Shown: positions 26,308 through 35,140, counted from the stretch's first letter. The stretch is 64,000 nucleotides of DNA from an uncultured Sphingomonadales bacterium (GCA_903832325.1 CAILBC010000008.1:62001-126000), one strand, 5' to 3'. Notes: generated from the letters alone by a model not told the origin. Numbers and translations are program-made.

Positions 26308-26681
26308 TATCTCCCTCTCCTCAGACCGGTTGCGCGTACCCGCTGCTGCGGGCCATCCGTGACCGAGATAAAGGCATGGTCTGCCGCGCGCGGCGCCAAG
26401 GCCACGCGCGCCACATGGCGCTTTCAGAAAATCTCAGCCCGGAACGTTCTTGTTTGTGCAACCATACTAGCAACTACGCAAACTGTGCACAAGATCGAAT
26501 TTTCATCCATCTTTGCGTAACCCTTTCCAATCTGGAGTTGCACATCGGCAAATCGGCCTTGCGCAGATGCAGCATGGCCGCCGGATCGTCTCCGGCGGCC
26601 ATGAAAGGGGAAACAGGTGTTATGGATCAAGGCCTTGGGCCGGCCCGCAACGGGAAATGCAGGAACGGGGCAGGCGCGGAT
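26308..26681. promoter_or_regulatory. Control region of the TonB receptor with paired TACGCA/TGCGTA sites
   Basis: No gene is seen in this 374-bp gap. TACGCAAA (26475-26482) and TTTGCGTA (26512-26519) form an inverted pair whose centres are 37 bp apart. TTTGTGCAA (26454-26462) and CTGTGCACAAG (26484-26494) resemble the half-sites of the operator in front of the LysR gene. The hairpin at 26573-26603 separates the region from the Rieske gene. Confidence 0.5.
26573..26603. terminator. Perfect 13-bp hairpin downstream of the Rieske gene
   Basis: CATGGCCGCCGGA, five-base loop TCGTC, and the exact reverse complement. It lies about 80 bases past the Rieske gene stop on the minus strand. The stem is very stable, but no T-run follows in either direction, so termination is probable rather than certain. 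Confidence 0.55.
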
Positions 26682-27761
26682 TCAGGCGGCCTTTGACCCG
26701 GGCCGCTTGTCGAGCGTGACGGTCAGACCGTTCACCCGGTCCTGGAATTCCGATGCCTTGTCGCGCGGGTTGTAAAACTGGCGGTACCAGGTGCGCACTT
26801 TGCCGTAGGGGCCGTCGGCGGGAATCGCCAGCGGGTTGAGACAGGCGCGCTTGTTGGCCCAGATTTCGACATCCTGTGCAAAGGCAAGCCGGCTGCCTTC
26901 CTGATACATCAGCGCGTTGGCGCGGTCTTCGGCGGTGGTTTCGCGCGATCCGTCGTGCACTTTGACCATCAGCGCGTGCCATGACCGGCTGACGCCATCT
27001 TCGACCGGGGTGTTGGCGATCATGATGAAGCTGTCGAACGTGCCGGCCATTTCCGACTGGAGAAAGCCCGGCCCTTCATACCAGGTATCGAGCACGAGCT
27101 GATCGCCTTCGGCCGCGGTCAGCGTGCGGTGGCCGGCGCTGTAATACTGGTGCAGGGCGTGCCCCATGAATTCGTTGGCGAAATATTGCCAGTCCTTGGC
27201 GCCGTGGATCGGGATGAAATGGCCGAAATCGGCCATGTTGTCGACGATTTCGATACCGTGGCAGCCCAGATCGCCCATATAGTCGATCTTCCATTCCACC
27301 CAGCCCGGCGCACCATAATGGCCGCCGAAATCGGCGAGCTCCACATCGGGTTCCAGCCCTTCGGGATCATGCCACATCCAGATGATTCCGGCGCGTTCGA
27401 TAACGGGATAGGTTTGCAGCCGGGCCGCCTTGGGAATGAAATCGGAATAGGGAATGTGGTTGCACGCGCCATCGGGGCCAAAGCGCCAGCCGTGAAAGGG
27501 GCAACGGATCGATTCGCCTTCGACATGCTCGCCATCGCGCACGATGTACGAGGTGCTGTTTTTCGCCAGATGCGCGCCCATGTGCGGGCAATAGGCATCA
27601 ACCACATAGGCGGTGCCGCTTTCACCGCGATACAGCACCAGATCCTTGCCGAAATAGCGGATCGGGGCGGGGGTGCGGGTGGCATCCGCAGCCGATCCGA
27701 TCATGAACCAGCCGCGCGGAAAATCGAAATCACCCAGGCCATAATCGCGAGAGGTTGCCAT
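26682..27761 (-). CDS. Rieske [2Fe-2S] oxygenase subunit, 3-ketosteroid 9-alpha-hydroxylase (KshA)-like
   Basis: Ring-hydroxylating oxygenase of 359 residues. The Rieske cluster ligands are Cys-x-His in DAYCPHMGAHL and Cys-x-x-His in IRCPFHGWRF, and the mononuclear iron site is in DNMADFGHFIPIHG (the Asp plus two His). The opening FPRGWFMIGSAAD, VVDAYCPHMGAHLA and WHDPEG resemble KshA, which hydroxylates ring B of 3-ketosteroids at C9; other substrates are possible. Its size fits KshA-type single-subunit terminal oxygenases. No reductase gene is adjacent, so electrons must come from elsewhere. It is divergent from the LysR gene, with CAGGAG upstream of the ATG. Confidence 0.88.
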   Translation of the reverse strand: MATSRDYGLGDFDFPRGWFMIGSAADATRTPAPIRYFGKDLVLYRGESGTAYVVDAYCPHMGAHLAKNSTSYIVRDGEHVEGESIRCPFHGWRFGPDGACNHIPYSDFIPKAARLQTYPVIERAGIIWMWHDPEGLEPDVELADFGGHYGAPGWVEWKIDYMGDLGCHGIEIVDNMADFGHFIPIHGAKDWQYFANEFMGHALHQYYSAGHRTLTAAEGDQLVLDTWYEGPGFLQSEMAGTFDSFIMIANTPVEDGVSRSWHALMVKVHDGSRETTAEDRANALMYQEGSRLAFAQDVEIWANKRACLNPLAIPADGPYGKVRTWYRQFYNPRDKASEFQDRVNGLTVTLDKRPGSKAA

Positions 27762-27871
27762 CGTGCATCTGCTCCTGTCCGGGCCGCCCGATTGTCACTG
27801 CAGAACGATCACAGGCGGCGCATTTGGCGGGATCGTACGCGCCCGCACCCCGATTTGCGAAAGAATTTGCG

Positions 27872-27890
27872 TTGCACATAATTTGTGCAA
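27872..27890. promoter_or_regulatory. Candidate LysR operator
   Basis: TTGCACA and TGTGCAA form a perfect 7-bp inverted repeat with a 5-bp AT spacer. It contains the T-N11-A form of LysR-type sites and lies in the divergent gap of the Rieske and LysR genes, only 11-29 bases before the LysR start, a position that fits autoregulation. Confidence 0.6.
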
Positions 27891-27900
27891 AAATGCACGG

Positions 27901-28755
27901 ATGATCCAGTGGTCAGATCTCGAAGTCTTTCTGGCCGCGGTGCGCAGCGGGTCCTACACTGCCGCCGGGCGCCAGCTAGGGGTGAACCGTACCACGGTCG
28001 GGCGGCGGGTCGATGCGCTGGAGCGTGCGCTGGGGATCGCGCTGTTCGAATATTCCGCATTGGGCCCTGCCCCCACCCGCGCCGGGCAGCGGGTGCTGGC
28101 CGCGGCCGAAGCGATCGAGCGCGAAATTGCCGCGATGGATCATGACATCGGCGGCTGGCATCTGGGCGCAGAGCCCATCCGGCTGGCCGGATCGGCCGGA
28201 ATTGTCAGCGAATTCCTGCCCGATCTGGCCCGGTTTCGCAGCACCAACCCCGATTGCCCGATCGAGATCCTGGACGAGCTGAACCCGGTCGACGCGCTGA
28301 CCCAGCGCCGGGCCGATCTGGCGCTGACGCTGGTACGCACGCCGCCGCTGCGCCTGGCGGGTCGTGAAATCGGCGTGTTGCACCAGGCGGTCTATGGCCG
28401 GCGCGGTGCGGCGCGGCTCGATCCGATCGGCTGGGGCCTGGAATTCGAGGCGGCGCTGTCGGGTGCGGCGTGGACCACGGCCAATCCGATCGGCGAAGCC
28501 GCGCTGGCGGCGGGGCTGATCACCTGCAATTCGTGGCCGCAGCTGAAACTCGCCACGCTGTCGGGCCTTGGCCGGGCCAGCCTGTGGTGCTTTGCCGGGG
28601 ATGCCGAACCCGCGCTGGAGCGGCTGTCGCCACCCGATCCGCGGCACGATTGCCCGTTGTGGCTGCTCCACCGCGCCAAGGCGCCACCGGGGGCGGCGAT
28701 GCAGCGGCTGATCCTGTTCCTTGAACAGGCAATTGCGAATCGGATCGCGGCCTGA
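27901..28755 (+). CDS. LysR-family transcriptional regulator
   Basis: Regulator of 284 residues. The N-terminal winged helix-turn-helix is clear (DLEVFLAAVRSGSYTAAGRQLGVNRTTVGRRVDALERALGIALFE, residues 5 to 50); the remainder is a substrate-binding-like effector domain that is somewhat short. ATG 27901 is chosen because the helix-turn-helix begins at once; the open frame further 5' would put the candidate operator inside the gene. Divergent from the Rieske oxygenase gene, it most likely controls that gene and itself, and possibly the TonB receptor. Confidence 0.9.
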   Translation: MIQWSDLEVFLAAVRSGSYTAAGRQLGVNRTTVGRRVDALERALGIALFEYSALGPAPTRAGQRVLAAAEAIEREIAAMDHDIGGWHLGAEPIRLAGSAGIVSEFLPDLARFRSTNPDCPIEILDELNPVDALTQRRADLALTLVRTPPLRLAGREIGVLHQAVYGRRGAARLDPIGWGLEFEAALSGAAWTTANPIGEAALAAGLITCNSWPQLKLATLSGLGRASLWCFAGDAEPALERLSPPDPRHDCPLWLLHRAKAPPGAAMQRLILFLEQAIANRIAA

Positions 28756-28847
28756 AACAACCGTTTCCGGCAACGCGCGCAATCGTGTTGCGGCATAGCA
28801 CGCGCAGCATGGGCCATCACGCTACGCAACCATGGCAGGAACTGGAC

Positions 28848-29246
28848 ATGCCCCATCCGATTGAGCGCCCGATTGCGCGTGCACTGATGGAGGCGACGCT
28901 GAACGCCTATGCCGAACGGATCAACGCCGGCGACGCCGCCGGGGTGCTGGCGCTGTTTGCCCCCGATGCGGTGATCGAAGATCCGATTGGCAGCCCGCCC
29001 CGATCGGGCGCGGATCTTGGCCCCTGGTTTGCCGATACTGTGGCCTTTGGCACCCGGATCACCCCGGTCGCGCCGATCCGGGGCAGCCATGGCGACGAAG
29101 CCTTGCTGGTGTTCGATGTTGAATTCACCCCGCCGGGATCGCCCCGGCTGCGCATTCGCAGCGCCGATGCGTTCCGGCTGGATGCCGATGGCCGCATCCT
29201 GTCGCTGCGCGCGTTCTGGGGGCCGGATGACATGGCGCCGGCATGA
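28848..29246 (+). CDS. ksi: Steroid Delta5-3-ketosteroid isomerase
   Basis: Protein of 132 residues, the size of classical bacterial ketosteroid isomerases. All three catalytic positions can be matched: Tyr21 in NAYAERINAGD, Asp45 in IEDPIGSPPRSG (the EDP-x-G-x-P-x-x-G signature of the family) and Asp107 in SADAFRLDADG. The closing LSLRAFWGPDD also agrees with the family. It moves the double bond of 3-oxo-5-ene steroids to the conjugated 4-ene form through a dienolate. CAGGAACTGGA provides the ribosome binding site for ATG 28848; a TACGCA motif stands at 28823-28828. This is the strongest single marker for steroid metabolism in the window. Confidence 0.9.
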   Translation: MPHPIERPIARALMEATLNAYAERINAGDAAGVLALFAPDAVIEDPIGSPPRSGADLGPWFADTVAFGTRITPVAPIRGSHGDEALLVFDVEFTPPGSPRLRIRSADAFRLDADGRILSLRAFWGPDDMAPA

Positions 29247-29588
29247 GCGCGCGGGTTCGGTTTCAACACGTTTGCCCGGCCGGAGCACAGGGCCGCACAG
29301 CGCAGAGCTTTTCCATTTCCTGTTTGCAAAAACACGCCAGCAATGGCATCCAAGGCAACAATTGCGCACATCGTCAAATCAATGACTACGCAAAACTGGA
29401 ACAGATGCGCATACGGAGAGGACATTCGTGATGCCTGTTTTCGGACCTGTTTCCGGGGCTCTTTCGGGCAGGAATTTCCCTCCTGATGCCGATACCATGG
29501 TCGCCGGGCTTGCCAGTGTTGGCCGGCCGGGCACCTTGACGCCACACCTCGAAGCCGCGCCGAGCGCCTGAACCACGAACGGACCCCC
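29247..29588 (+). promoter_or_regulatory. Leader region upstream of the sulfotransferase gene
   Basis: The gap holds a TACGCA motif (29387-29392), a second CGCATACG sequence at 29408 and, from 29431, a short open frame with a good ribosome binding site (listed separately). No terminator-like hairpin with a T-run is seen after the isomerase gene, so read-through is possible. Confidence 0.4.
29431..29571 (+). CDS. Possible 46-residue leader peptide or small protein
   Basis: A short frame starting ATG 29431 with GGAGAGG nine bases upstream, a better ribosome binding site than that of the sulfotransferase gene beginning 17 bases after its stop. The product (MPVFGPVSGALSGRNF...) has no signal peptide, membrane segment or recognisable domain. 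It could be a small protein, a translated leader, or a chance frame in GC-rich DNA. Confidence 0.3.
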   Translation: MPVFGPVSGALSGRNFPPDADTMVAGLASVGRPGTLTPHLEAAPSA

Positions 29589-30794
29589 ATGACGACCCAG
29601 CATTCCAGCGAAGCGACCGCCACATCCACACAAACTCCGCAGTTCGATCGCGAAACGCTGTTGCAGGCGGCGCGCGATCGCACCGGCCTTTCGGATTTTG
29701 GCGACTTGTGGTTTTGCGAGCCGATGGACCAGTTCATCGCGGCCGCCAATGCCGAGGCGCGGCTGACCCCCGAAGGGTTTGCCGGACAGACCGAAGTGAT
29801 TGTCAAAGGCCTGGCCAGCCGGCTGCGCATGGTCGAAGATATCCGCCGCCACCCCGAAATCCTGGACGAAACGGTAGAAGTGGCGGGGATCATCCTGGGC
29901 CTGCCGCGCACCGGCAGCACGATCTTTCACCGCCTGCTGGCCAGCGCACCGGGCATGACCGCGATCCGCTGGTTCGAAGCGCAGAATTATGCCCCCTTCC
30001 CCGATGAAGAACCCGGCAATCCGGTGGGCCGTCGCGCCTATGCCCAGGCGATGATCGATGGCTGGCTGCAGCTTTCGCCCGAGCTCGCATCGATCCATCC
30101 GCTCGATTCCGAAGCGCCGGACGAGGAAATCCTGATCATCGGGCAGATGTTCGTATCGACCATGGTCGAAGCAATGACGTTTGCGCCGACGTATGCGGCC
30201 TGGCTCGATACATATGACCAATCGCACGGGCACGAGGATCTGAAAACGATCCTGAAATACCTGCAATGGCAGGACAAGGGCCGGCGCGGGTGCAAATGGA
30301 TCCTGAAAAGCCCGTCAAACCTCGCCTATACCGAGGTGGCGGCGCGCGCCTTTCCCGATGCCGTGCTGATCATGACGCACCGCGATCCGCTGGATGTGGT
30401 GCCCAGCTACATTTCGATGGAATGCGCGCTGTACAAGCTGAATTCGCAGCATTCCGATGCCGAAGTCGCCGCGTTCTGGTTTCCGCGGCTGGCCGGGTGG
30501 ATGAAACAGTTCGAGGCGGCGCGCGCGCGGCTGGGCGAAGACCGCTTCATCGATATCGATTATCGCGAAGTGGCGCGCGAACCGCTGCGCCAGGCCGAAC
30601 GCGTGCTGGCGCGGATGGGCATTCCGGTCGATGCGCGGATCGAGGCGGCGCTGGCCGAATTCATGGCCGGCAACACGCGCGAACAGCGGCCGGTCCATGC
30701 CTATTCGCTGGACCGGTTCGGGATGGACGAGGCGACGATTGCCGCCGCCTTTGCCAGCTATCGCGAACGCTATATCCTGAATCCGGCGGGCTGA
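29589..30794 (+). CDS. Sulfotransferase family protein
   Basis: Protein of 401 residues of the Sulfotransfer_3 type, which moves sulfate from PAPS to hydroxyl groups. The 5'-phosphosulfate loop is GLPRTGSTIFHRLL around residue 102 and the 3'-phosphate site is ILKSPSNLAY plus VLIMTHRDPLDVVPSY near residue 260. It has no membrane segment. It stands between the ketosteroid isomerase and a Coq4-like gene six bases downstream. A paralogue at 59112-60374 lies in another operon of the window. Sulfation is unexpected in a degradation cluster; many bacterial members have no known substrate. Confidence 0.88.
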   Translation: MTTQHSSEATATSTQTPQFDRETLLQAARDRTGLSDFGDLWFCEPMDQFIAAANAEARLTPEGFAGQTEVIVKGLASRLRMVEDIRRHPEILDETVEVAGIILGLPRTGSTIFHRLLASAPGMTAIRWFEAQNYAPFPDEEPGNPVGRRAYAQAMIDGWLQLSPELASIHPLDSEAPDEEILIIGQMFVSTMVEAMTFAPTYAAWLDTYDQSHGHEDLKTILKYLQWQDKGRRGCKWILKSPSNLAYTEVAARAFPDAVLIMTHRDPLDVVPSYISMECALYKLNSQHSDAEVAAFWFPRLAGWMKQFEAARARLGEDRFIDIDYREVAREPLRQAERVLARMGIPVDARIEAALAEFMAGNTREQRPVHAYSLDRFGMDEATIAAAFASYRERYILNPAG

Positions 30795-30800
30795 ACCCCG

Positions 30801-31598
30801 ATGGAGGCACCGCGCAACACGACATCGCGATGGCTGAACGATCCGCGCGTGCGCAATTGGATCAGCAGCGAAAGCCTGCGCCGCAATGATCCGGGCCGCG
30901 GGCTGCTCGATGATTTTCCGCCGCTGGTCGGCGCGCTGGACCAGGTGCGGGATCGGGCCGCAGTCGATGCGCTGATCCAGCAGGAACGCCGCACCAACAA
31001 GGCGCTCGATCGCTGGTTCGATGACCGGTTCATTTCGACTTATACCCTGGCCGATCTGGGCCGCCATGGCGAAGGATCGCTGGGCCGACTGCTGCACGAT
31101 CACATGGTGGCGCTCGATCTGACGCTGGAATTGCTGCCACAGCGCCAGGCCGATCCGGATTGGGCGCCGCACAGCGATTTCGACTATTATACGCTGCGCA
31201 CCGGTCAAACTCACGATTTCGATCATCTGATCGGCGAATCCGGGTTTGACGTGATCGGCGAAGTGTTTCCCGCCGGCCTTCGCACCGGCAACATGTTTGC
31301 CCATGTTGCGCCCGATCTGGCGGGCGCGCTGATGACCACCAACACGTTTGTGACGTTCCCCTGGATGATGCGCACGATCCTGCATTATCCGGCGGTCTGG
31401 CCCACATTCTGGGACAATTTCAGTCACGGGCACGATGTGGGCCGCGCATCGCCCTGCCTGTTCACGGTGCGCTGGGAAGATCTGCTGCACCTGACCCCGG
31501 CCGAAGCCCGGCGCGAGCTGGGCGTGCGCGGATTTCAGGGCGCGCGCGACAACCGCGCCGCCAGCCTGATTTTCGGCGAGGGCCGCCTGATTATCTGA
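30801..31598 (+). CDS. Coq4-family protein (paralogue 1)
   Basis: Protein of 265 residues of the Coq4 family. The metal motif of Coq4, His-Asp-x2-His-x11-Glu, is intact in QTHDFDHLIGESGFDVIGE. An upstream block SLRRNDPGRGLLDDFPPL corresponds to LRRNGPDMP in the two other paralogues. Coq4 acts in ubiquinone biosynthesis and is linked to oxidative C1 decarboxylation of the ring; whether that chemistry applies here is unknown. The gene begins six bases after the sulfotransferase stop and converges on the XRE regulator gene. It is the most divergent of the three copies and, unlike the others, is not next to an amidohydrolase. Confidence 0.82.
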   Translation: MEAPRNTTSRWLNDPRVRNWISSESLRRNDPGRGLLDDFPPLVGALDQVRDRAAVDALIQQERRTNKALDRWFDDRFISTYTLADLGRHGEGSLGRLLHDHMVALDLTLELLPQRQADPDWAPHSDFDYYTLRTGQTHDFDHLIGESGFDVIGEVFPAGLRTGNMFAHVAPDLAGALMTTNTFVTFPWMMRTILHYPAVWPTFWDNFSHGHDVGRASPCLFTVRWEDLLHLTPAEARRELGVRGFQGARDNRAASLIFGEGRLII

Positions 31599-31634
31599 TG
31601 CCCCATGCTTCCCGGCGCGGGGAAGAGGGAGAGG

Positions 31635-32381
31635 TCATTCCACAGCACTTGCGCGGCTGACCTGGGTCATGTCGAGCGTGCGCATGACCATCAGCATGCC
31701 GTACCAATCGCGATCGAGCACGGCCCCCTGGCGGTCCCGGTCCGCCAGCGCCTGCACCTCCAGCCGGTACCGTTCCATCATTTCGGCCAGTTGCGCCGCG
31801 CCAACGCGCGACAGCTTGTGCACGCCCGACACATAGACCGTGGCCGGATCACCATAATCGAGCTCGAAAAAGGCGGTTTTCATGTGTTTGTCGAACAGGC
31901 TGCGCAGCGGCAGCTTGCGAAACACCAGCGCGCGATCGACCCGTGCGCGCACCCGCCCGCCGCGCAACCGGTCGATCAGCGCGAGCCGTTCCAGCCGGGC
32001 GAGCGAAGCCTCCATCGCGCGCGGCGGAATGGCGAAATCGGCCGCAATCTCTTCGGGAGGAACCCCGTTGAGCATGGCCATGAACAGGAACGAGAGGAAG
32101 ATATTCGCCGACAGCGCCTTTTCCTGCGCCAGGGTCAGTTCGTGCGCCAGCCCGCTGGGCGCATCCTCTGCCTCACGCGCGAGTTCACCCAGGGTCAGCC
32201 CGACCAGTTTGGCCAGCGCATCGAGCCGATCGAGCGTAACCCCCTTGCCCGCCAGCCAGCGCTTGGCCGTCGCCTCGCCAATTGCCATTTCGCGCGCCAG
32301 CCGCGCCACGGTCCAGCCTTCCTGGCGCAAATGGCGCCGCAGCACGGCAAGCATGGCGGTTGATGTCGATTCGTATCGCAT
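31635..32381 (-). CDS. XRE/Cro-type helix-turn-helix transcriptional regulator
   Basis: Regulator of 248 residues. The N-terminal helix-turn-helix covers residues of about 10-60 (LRRHLRQEGWTVARLAREMAIGEATAKRWLAGKGVTLDRLDALAKLVGLTLGELARE). The C-terminal part is helical and contains ANIFLSFLFMAMLNGVPPEEIAADFAIPPRAMEASLARLERLALIDRLRGG, which looks like a second winged-helix unit. Divergent from the amidohydrolase gene, with a 16-bp palindrome in the 129-bp gap, it probably controls the amidohydrolase/Coq4 pair. Confidence 0.85.
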   Translation of the reverse strand: MRYESTSTAMLAVLRRHLRQEGWTVARLAREMAIGEATAKRWLAGKGVTLDRLDALAKLVGLTLGELAREAEDAPSGLAHELTLAQEKALSANIFLSFLFMAMLNGVPPEEIAADFAIPPRAMEASLARLERLALIDRLRGGRVRARVDRALVFRKLPLRSLFDKHMKTAFFELDYGDPATVYVSGVHKLSRVGAAQLAEMMERYRLEVQALADRDRQGAVLDRDWYGMLMVMRTLDMTQVSRASAVE

Positions 32382-32444
32382 GATGATCTGCAACAGATAA
32401 CGGAATGATCCGCTTGGCAAGGGGCCGCTTCGCCGCATCGATGC

Positions 32445-32460
32445 TGCAGCATATGCTGCA
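32445..32460. promoter_or_regulatory. 16-bp perfect palindrome, candidate XRE operator
   Basis: TGCAGCATATGCTGCA is its own reverse complement. It is placed 64 bases before the XRE start and 51 bases before the first amidohydrolase ATG, in the only gap between the two divergent genes. That position fits repression or activation of both. Confidence 0.65.
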
Positions 32461-32510
32461 CCCCGACGCACCGGTGAAATACCGGGCCATGCCATATGGG
32501 AGACACCACA

Positions 32511-34253
32511 ATGGGCGACATGCTCATCATCAACGGAACAGTTGTCGACGGCACCGGCGCCGCACCCTTTCGCGCCGATGTGCGCATCCGCGGCGGTGTG
32601 ATCAGCGAAGTGGGCGAAGGCCTGGCCCCCGCGGGCGAACGCGTGTTCGATGCCGCCGGCTGCCACGTCACCCCCGGCTTTATCGAAAGCCACACGCATT
32701 ATGATGGCACGATGTGGTGGCAGAACGATCTCGATCCGCTGCCCGGCTATGGCGCGACGACGATGATACTGGGCAATTGCGGCTTTTCGCCCGCGCCTTT
32801 GCACAAATACATGCCGGCGCAGCGCGAAATGATCGGCATATTTTCGTTTTTCGAAGACATTCCAGAGGCGCCGTTCATGCAGAACCTGCCGTGGGACTGG
32901 AACTTGTGGTCGGAATATCGCGCTTCGGTCGAACGCAATGTGCGGGTTCCGCTGAATTATGCCGCCTATGTCGGCCATATCGCCATTCGCCTTGCCGCGA
33001 TGGGCGTGGAAGCCTGGGACCGTGAGGCAACGCCGGCGGAAATCGCGCGCATGGCCGAATTGCTGGACGATGCGCTGGCTGCGGGCGCGCTGGGCATGTC
33101 GGACAACATGCACGATCATGACGGGAAGAACCGGCCGGTGCCCACGCTGCAGGCGAGCGACGCCGAATTCCAGGCGCTGTTCGACGTGATGGAGCGCTAT
33201 CCCGGCAGCTGCTACCAGGTGATTGTCGATACGTTCATGCGCATGACCGGCCCGGCCAATCTGGAACGGCTGTCGCGCCTGCTCGCCGGGCGACCGATCA
33301 AAGTGCAGATTGCCGGCGCCGTGCCCACGCTGGAATTCCAGAAGGGCATCCTGCCCGCCATGCAGGAAAGCGTGCGCAAAATGCGTGAGGCCGGCGTGGA
33401 TGTTTGGCCGGGCTATGCCCATGTTTCGCCCACTTCGACGCTCAGCCTGGTCAAATCGCTGATTTTTGCGCAGTCGAACGATTATGTCTGGCACGAAGTG
33501 GTGCTGGCCGACGATCACCATGAAAAGGCCAGGCTGCTGGCCGATCCCGATTGGCGCGCGCGCGCGCGGGAAAGCTGGGACACGCAGGCCTGGGGCCATT
33601 CGCCGCTGAAAAACCCGCAGGAGCTGTTTCTGATCGACAGCGAAAACGGCGCGGGCCCTGTCGGCATCACGCTGAAAGATTATGCCGACAGCCTGGGCCT
33701 GCACCGGTCCGATGCGATGGCCGACTGGATTCTGAAAAACGGCACCCGATCAACCGTGCACATGGCGCCCTTTCCCAAGGATGAGGCGCTGACCATCGAA
33801 CTGATGCGCGATCCGCGCACGGTGGGCAACATTTCCGACGCCGGGGCGCATTTGCAGATGCTGTGCGGCGGCGGCGAAAATGCCCTGCTGCTGACCAAAT
33901 ATGTGCGCGAAAACAAGGATCTGACGCTGGAAGAAGCGATCCATGTGATGACCGGAAAGCTGGCCGGGCATTTCAACCTGACCGATCGCGGCGAAATCGC
34001 GGTGGGCAAACGTGGTGACATCGCGGTGTTCAACATGGACGAAATCCAGCGCCGCGAAATGGAAAAGGCGCACGATGTGCCCGATGGCCGCGGCGGCACG
34101 ACCTGGCGCTTTACGCGGCAGGCCATGCCCACCCGGCTGACGCTGGTGAACGGCGTGCCGACGTTTGAAAACGGCGCCTATACCGGCGCCACCCCCGGCG
34201 AATTCCTGTCGCCGGCCAATGAAAACATCAGCCTGTCGATCGCTGCGGAGTAA
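32511..34253 (+). CDS. Amidohydrolase family protein, D-aminoacylase-like (paralogue 1)
   Basis: Metal-dependent hydrolase of 580 residues, Amidohydro_3/N-acyl-D-amino-acid deacylase type. The N-terminal strand block IINGTVVDGTGAAPF, the metal motif ESHTHYDG, the LGNCGFSPAP loop with the bridging-type Cys, and ISDAGAHLQML with the catalytic Asp are all visible; the C-terminal KRGDIAVFNMDEI closes the beta-sandwich. ATG 32511 has GGGAGA seven bases upstream; ATG 32496 belongs to a duplicated ATGGG(A/C)GAC and would add five residues. A Coq4-like gene follows five bases after its stop. Substrate unknown. Confidence 0.88.
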   Translation: MGDMLIINGTVVDGTGAAPFRADVRIRGGVISEVGEGLAPAGERVFDAAGCHVTPGFIESHTHYDGTMWWQNDLDPLPGYGATTMILGNCGFSPAPLHKYMPAQREMIGIFSFFEDIPEAPFMQNLPWDWNLWSEYRASVERNVRVPLNYAAYVGHIAIRLAAMGVEAWDREATPAEIARMAELLDDALAAGALGMSDNMHDHDGKNRPVPTLQASDAEFQALFDVMERYPGSCYQVIVDTFMRMTGPANLERLSRLLAGRPIKVQIAGAVPTLEFQKGILPAMQESVRKMREAGVDVWPGYAHVSPTSTLSLVKSLIFAQSNDYVWHEVVLADDHHEKARLLADPDWRARARESWDTQAWGHSPLKNPQELFLIDSENGAGPVGITLKDYADSLGLHRSDAMADWILKNGTRSTVHMAPFPKDEALTIELMRDPRTVGNISDAGAHLQMLCGGGENALLLTKYVRENKDLTLEEAIHVMTGKLAGHFNLTDRGEIAVGKRGDIAVFNMDEIQRREMEKAHDVPDGRGGTTWRFTRQAMPTRLTLVNGVPTFENGAYTGATPGEFLSPANENISLSIAAE

Positions 34254-34258
34254 GCGCC

Positions 34259-35140
34259 ATGATGGAAGTGAAAGTCGGAGAAGGCGAACGCGCCTATTTC
34301 AACGGCGGTATCAAAAAGATCGAAACGGCCAGCTCGACACTGGTCAGCTCGTCAAAATACCTCAACCATGCGGAGCTGCGCGGGCTGATTTCGCAGGAAA
34401 TGCTGCGCCGCAACGGGCCCGACATGCCCAACACCGCCTATATTCCCGAAGTCGCGCAGATCCTGATGATGATGGAGGATTTTTCCGAAATCATGGCGCT
34501 GTTCGAAGCGGAAAAGGCGCGCCTGCCGCTGTTTTGCGAATGGCTGGACAAGCGGCAGCTGGCCGATTTCAAAAAGGACGATGTGAAGCACTGCGCACCC
34601 GGCACGCTGGGCGCGGCGCTGTATGATTTCATGGTCAACAGCGGCTATGAGCTCGACATTTTCTACCGCGAAATCCAGGTGGTCAACGATCTGACGTTTT
34701 ATCTGCGCCAGACCGCGCTTACCCACGATATCGAACACATGGTGACCGGGTTTGGCCCCAACCATGGCGGCGAAGTCGCGCTGTTGACTGCAAACATGCA
34801 TGCCAAAGTGCGCTATTTCGTGCCGGGGCTCGCCGCGTTCTTCAACCGCATCGCGATCTACCTGAAGGCCAAGACGATCATGAAGGATGGTCTGCACTAT
34901 CCCGAAGCGATGGCGCTGAACCTTGAGGCGGAATATCGCGGCGCCGAACAGGGCCGCAACTGGACGTATCCGATCATGCTGGCACCCTGGCGCGACTGGA
35001 TCGACCGCCCGATGAGCGAAATCCGCGCGGAACTGGGCATCACCCCGGTGCCGGCCGACGGGCTGTGGGCCGATACCAACCGGCTGTGCAACGAAGACCA
35101 CCCCGAATATGGTGAGCCGCTGCGCGAAGCGGCCGAATAA
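34259..35140 (+). CDS. Coq4-family protein (paralogue 2)
   Basis: Protein of 293 residues. The metal motif is LTHDIEHMVTGFGPNHGGE (His-Asp-x2-His-x11-Glu). It shares with paralogue 3 the N-terminal ETASSTLVSSSKYL, EMLRRNGPDMP and CAPGTLGAALYDFM blocks, so the two are closer to each other than to paralogue 1. Two ATG codons stand in tandem. The gene is five bases after the amidohydrolase stop, so the pair is cotranscribed; paralogue 3 is paired with another amidohydrolase in reverse order. A role in ubiquinone synthesis is unlikely for a gene in this position; a catabolic role is inferred. Confidence 0.83.
   Translation: MMEVKVGEGERAYFNGGIKKIETASSTLVSSSKYLNHAELRGLISQEMLRRNGPDMPNTAYIPEVAQILMMMEDFSEIMALFEAEKARLPLFCEWLDKRQLADFKKDDVKHCAPGTLGAALYDFMVNSGYELDIFYREIQVVNDLTFYLRQTALTHDIEHMVTGFGPNHGGEVALLTANMHAKVRYFVPGLAAFFNRIAIYLKAKTIMKDGLHYPEAMALNLEAEYRGAEQGRNWTYPIMLAPWRDWIDRPMSEIRAELGITPVPADGLWADTNRLCNEDHPEYGEPLREAAE

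Noticed and set aside
30801..31598. Ubiquinone biosynthesis operon suggested by Coq4
   Set aside because: No other ubi/coq gene is adjacent, and three copies in catabolic context argue against it.
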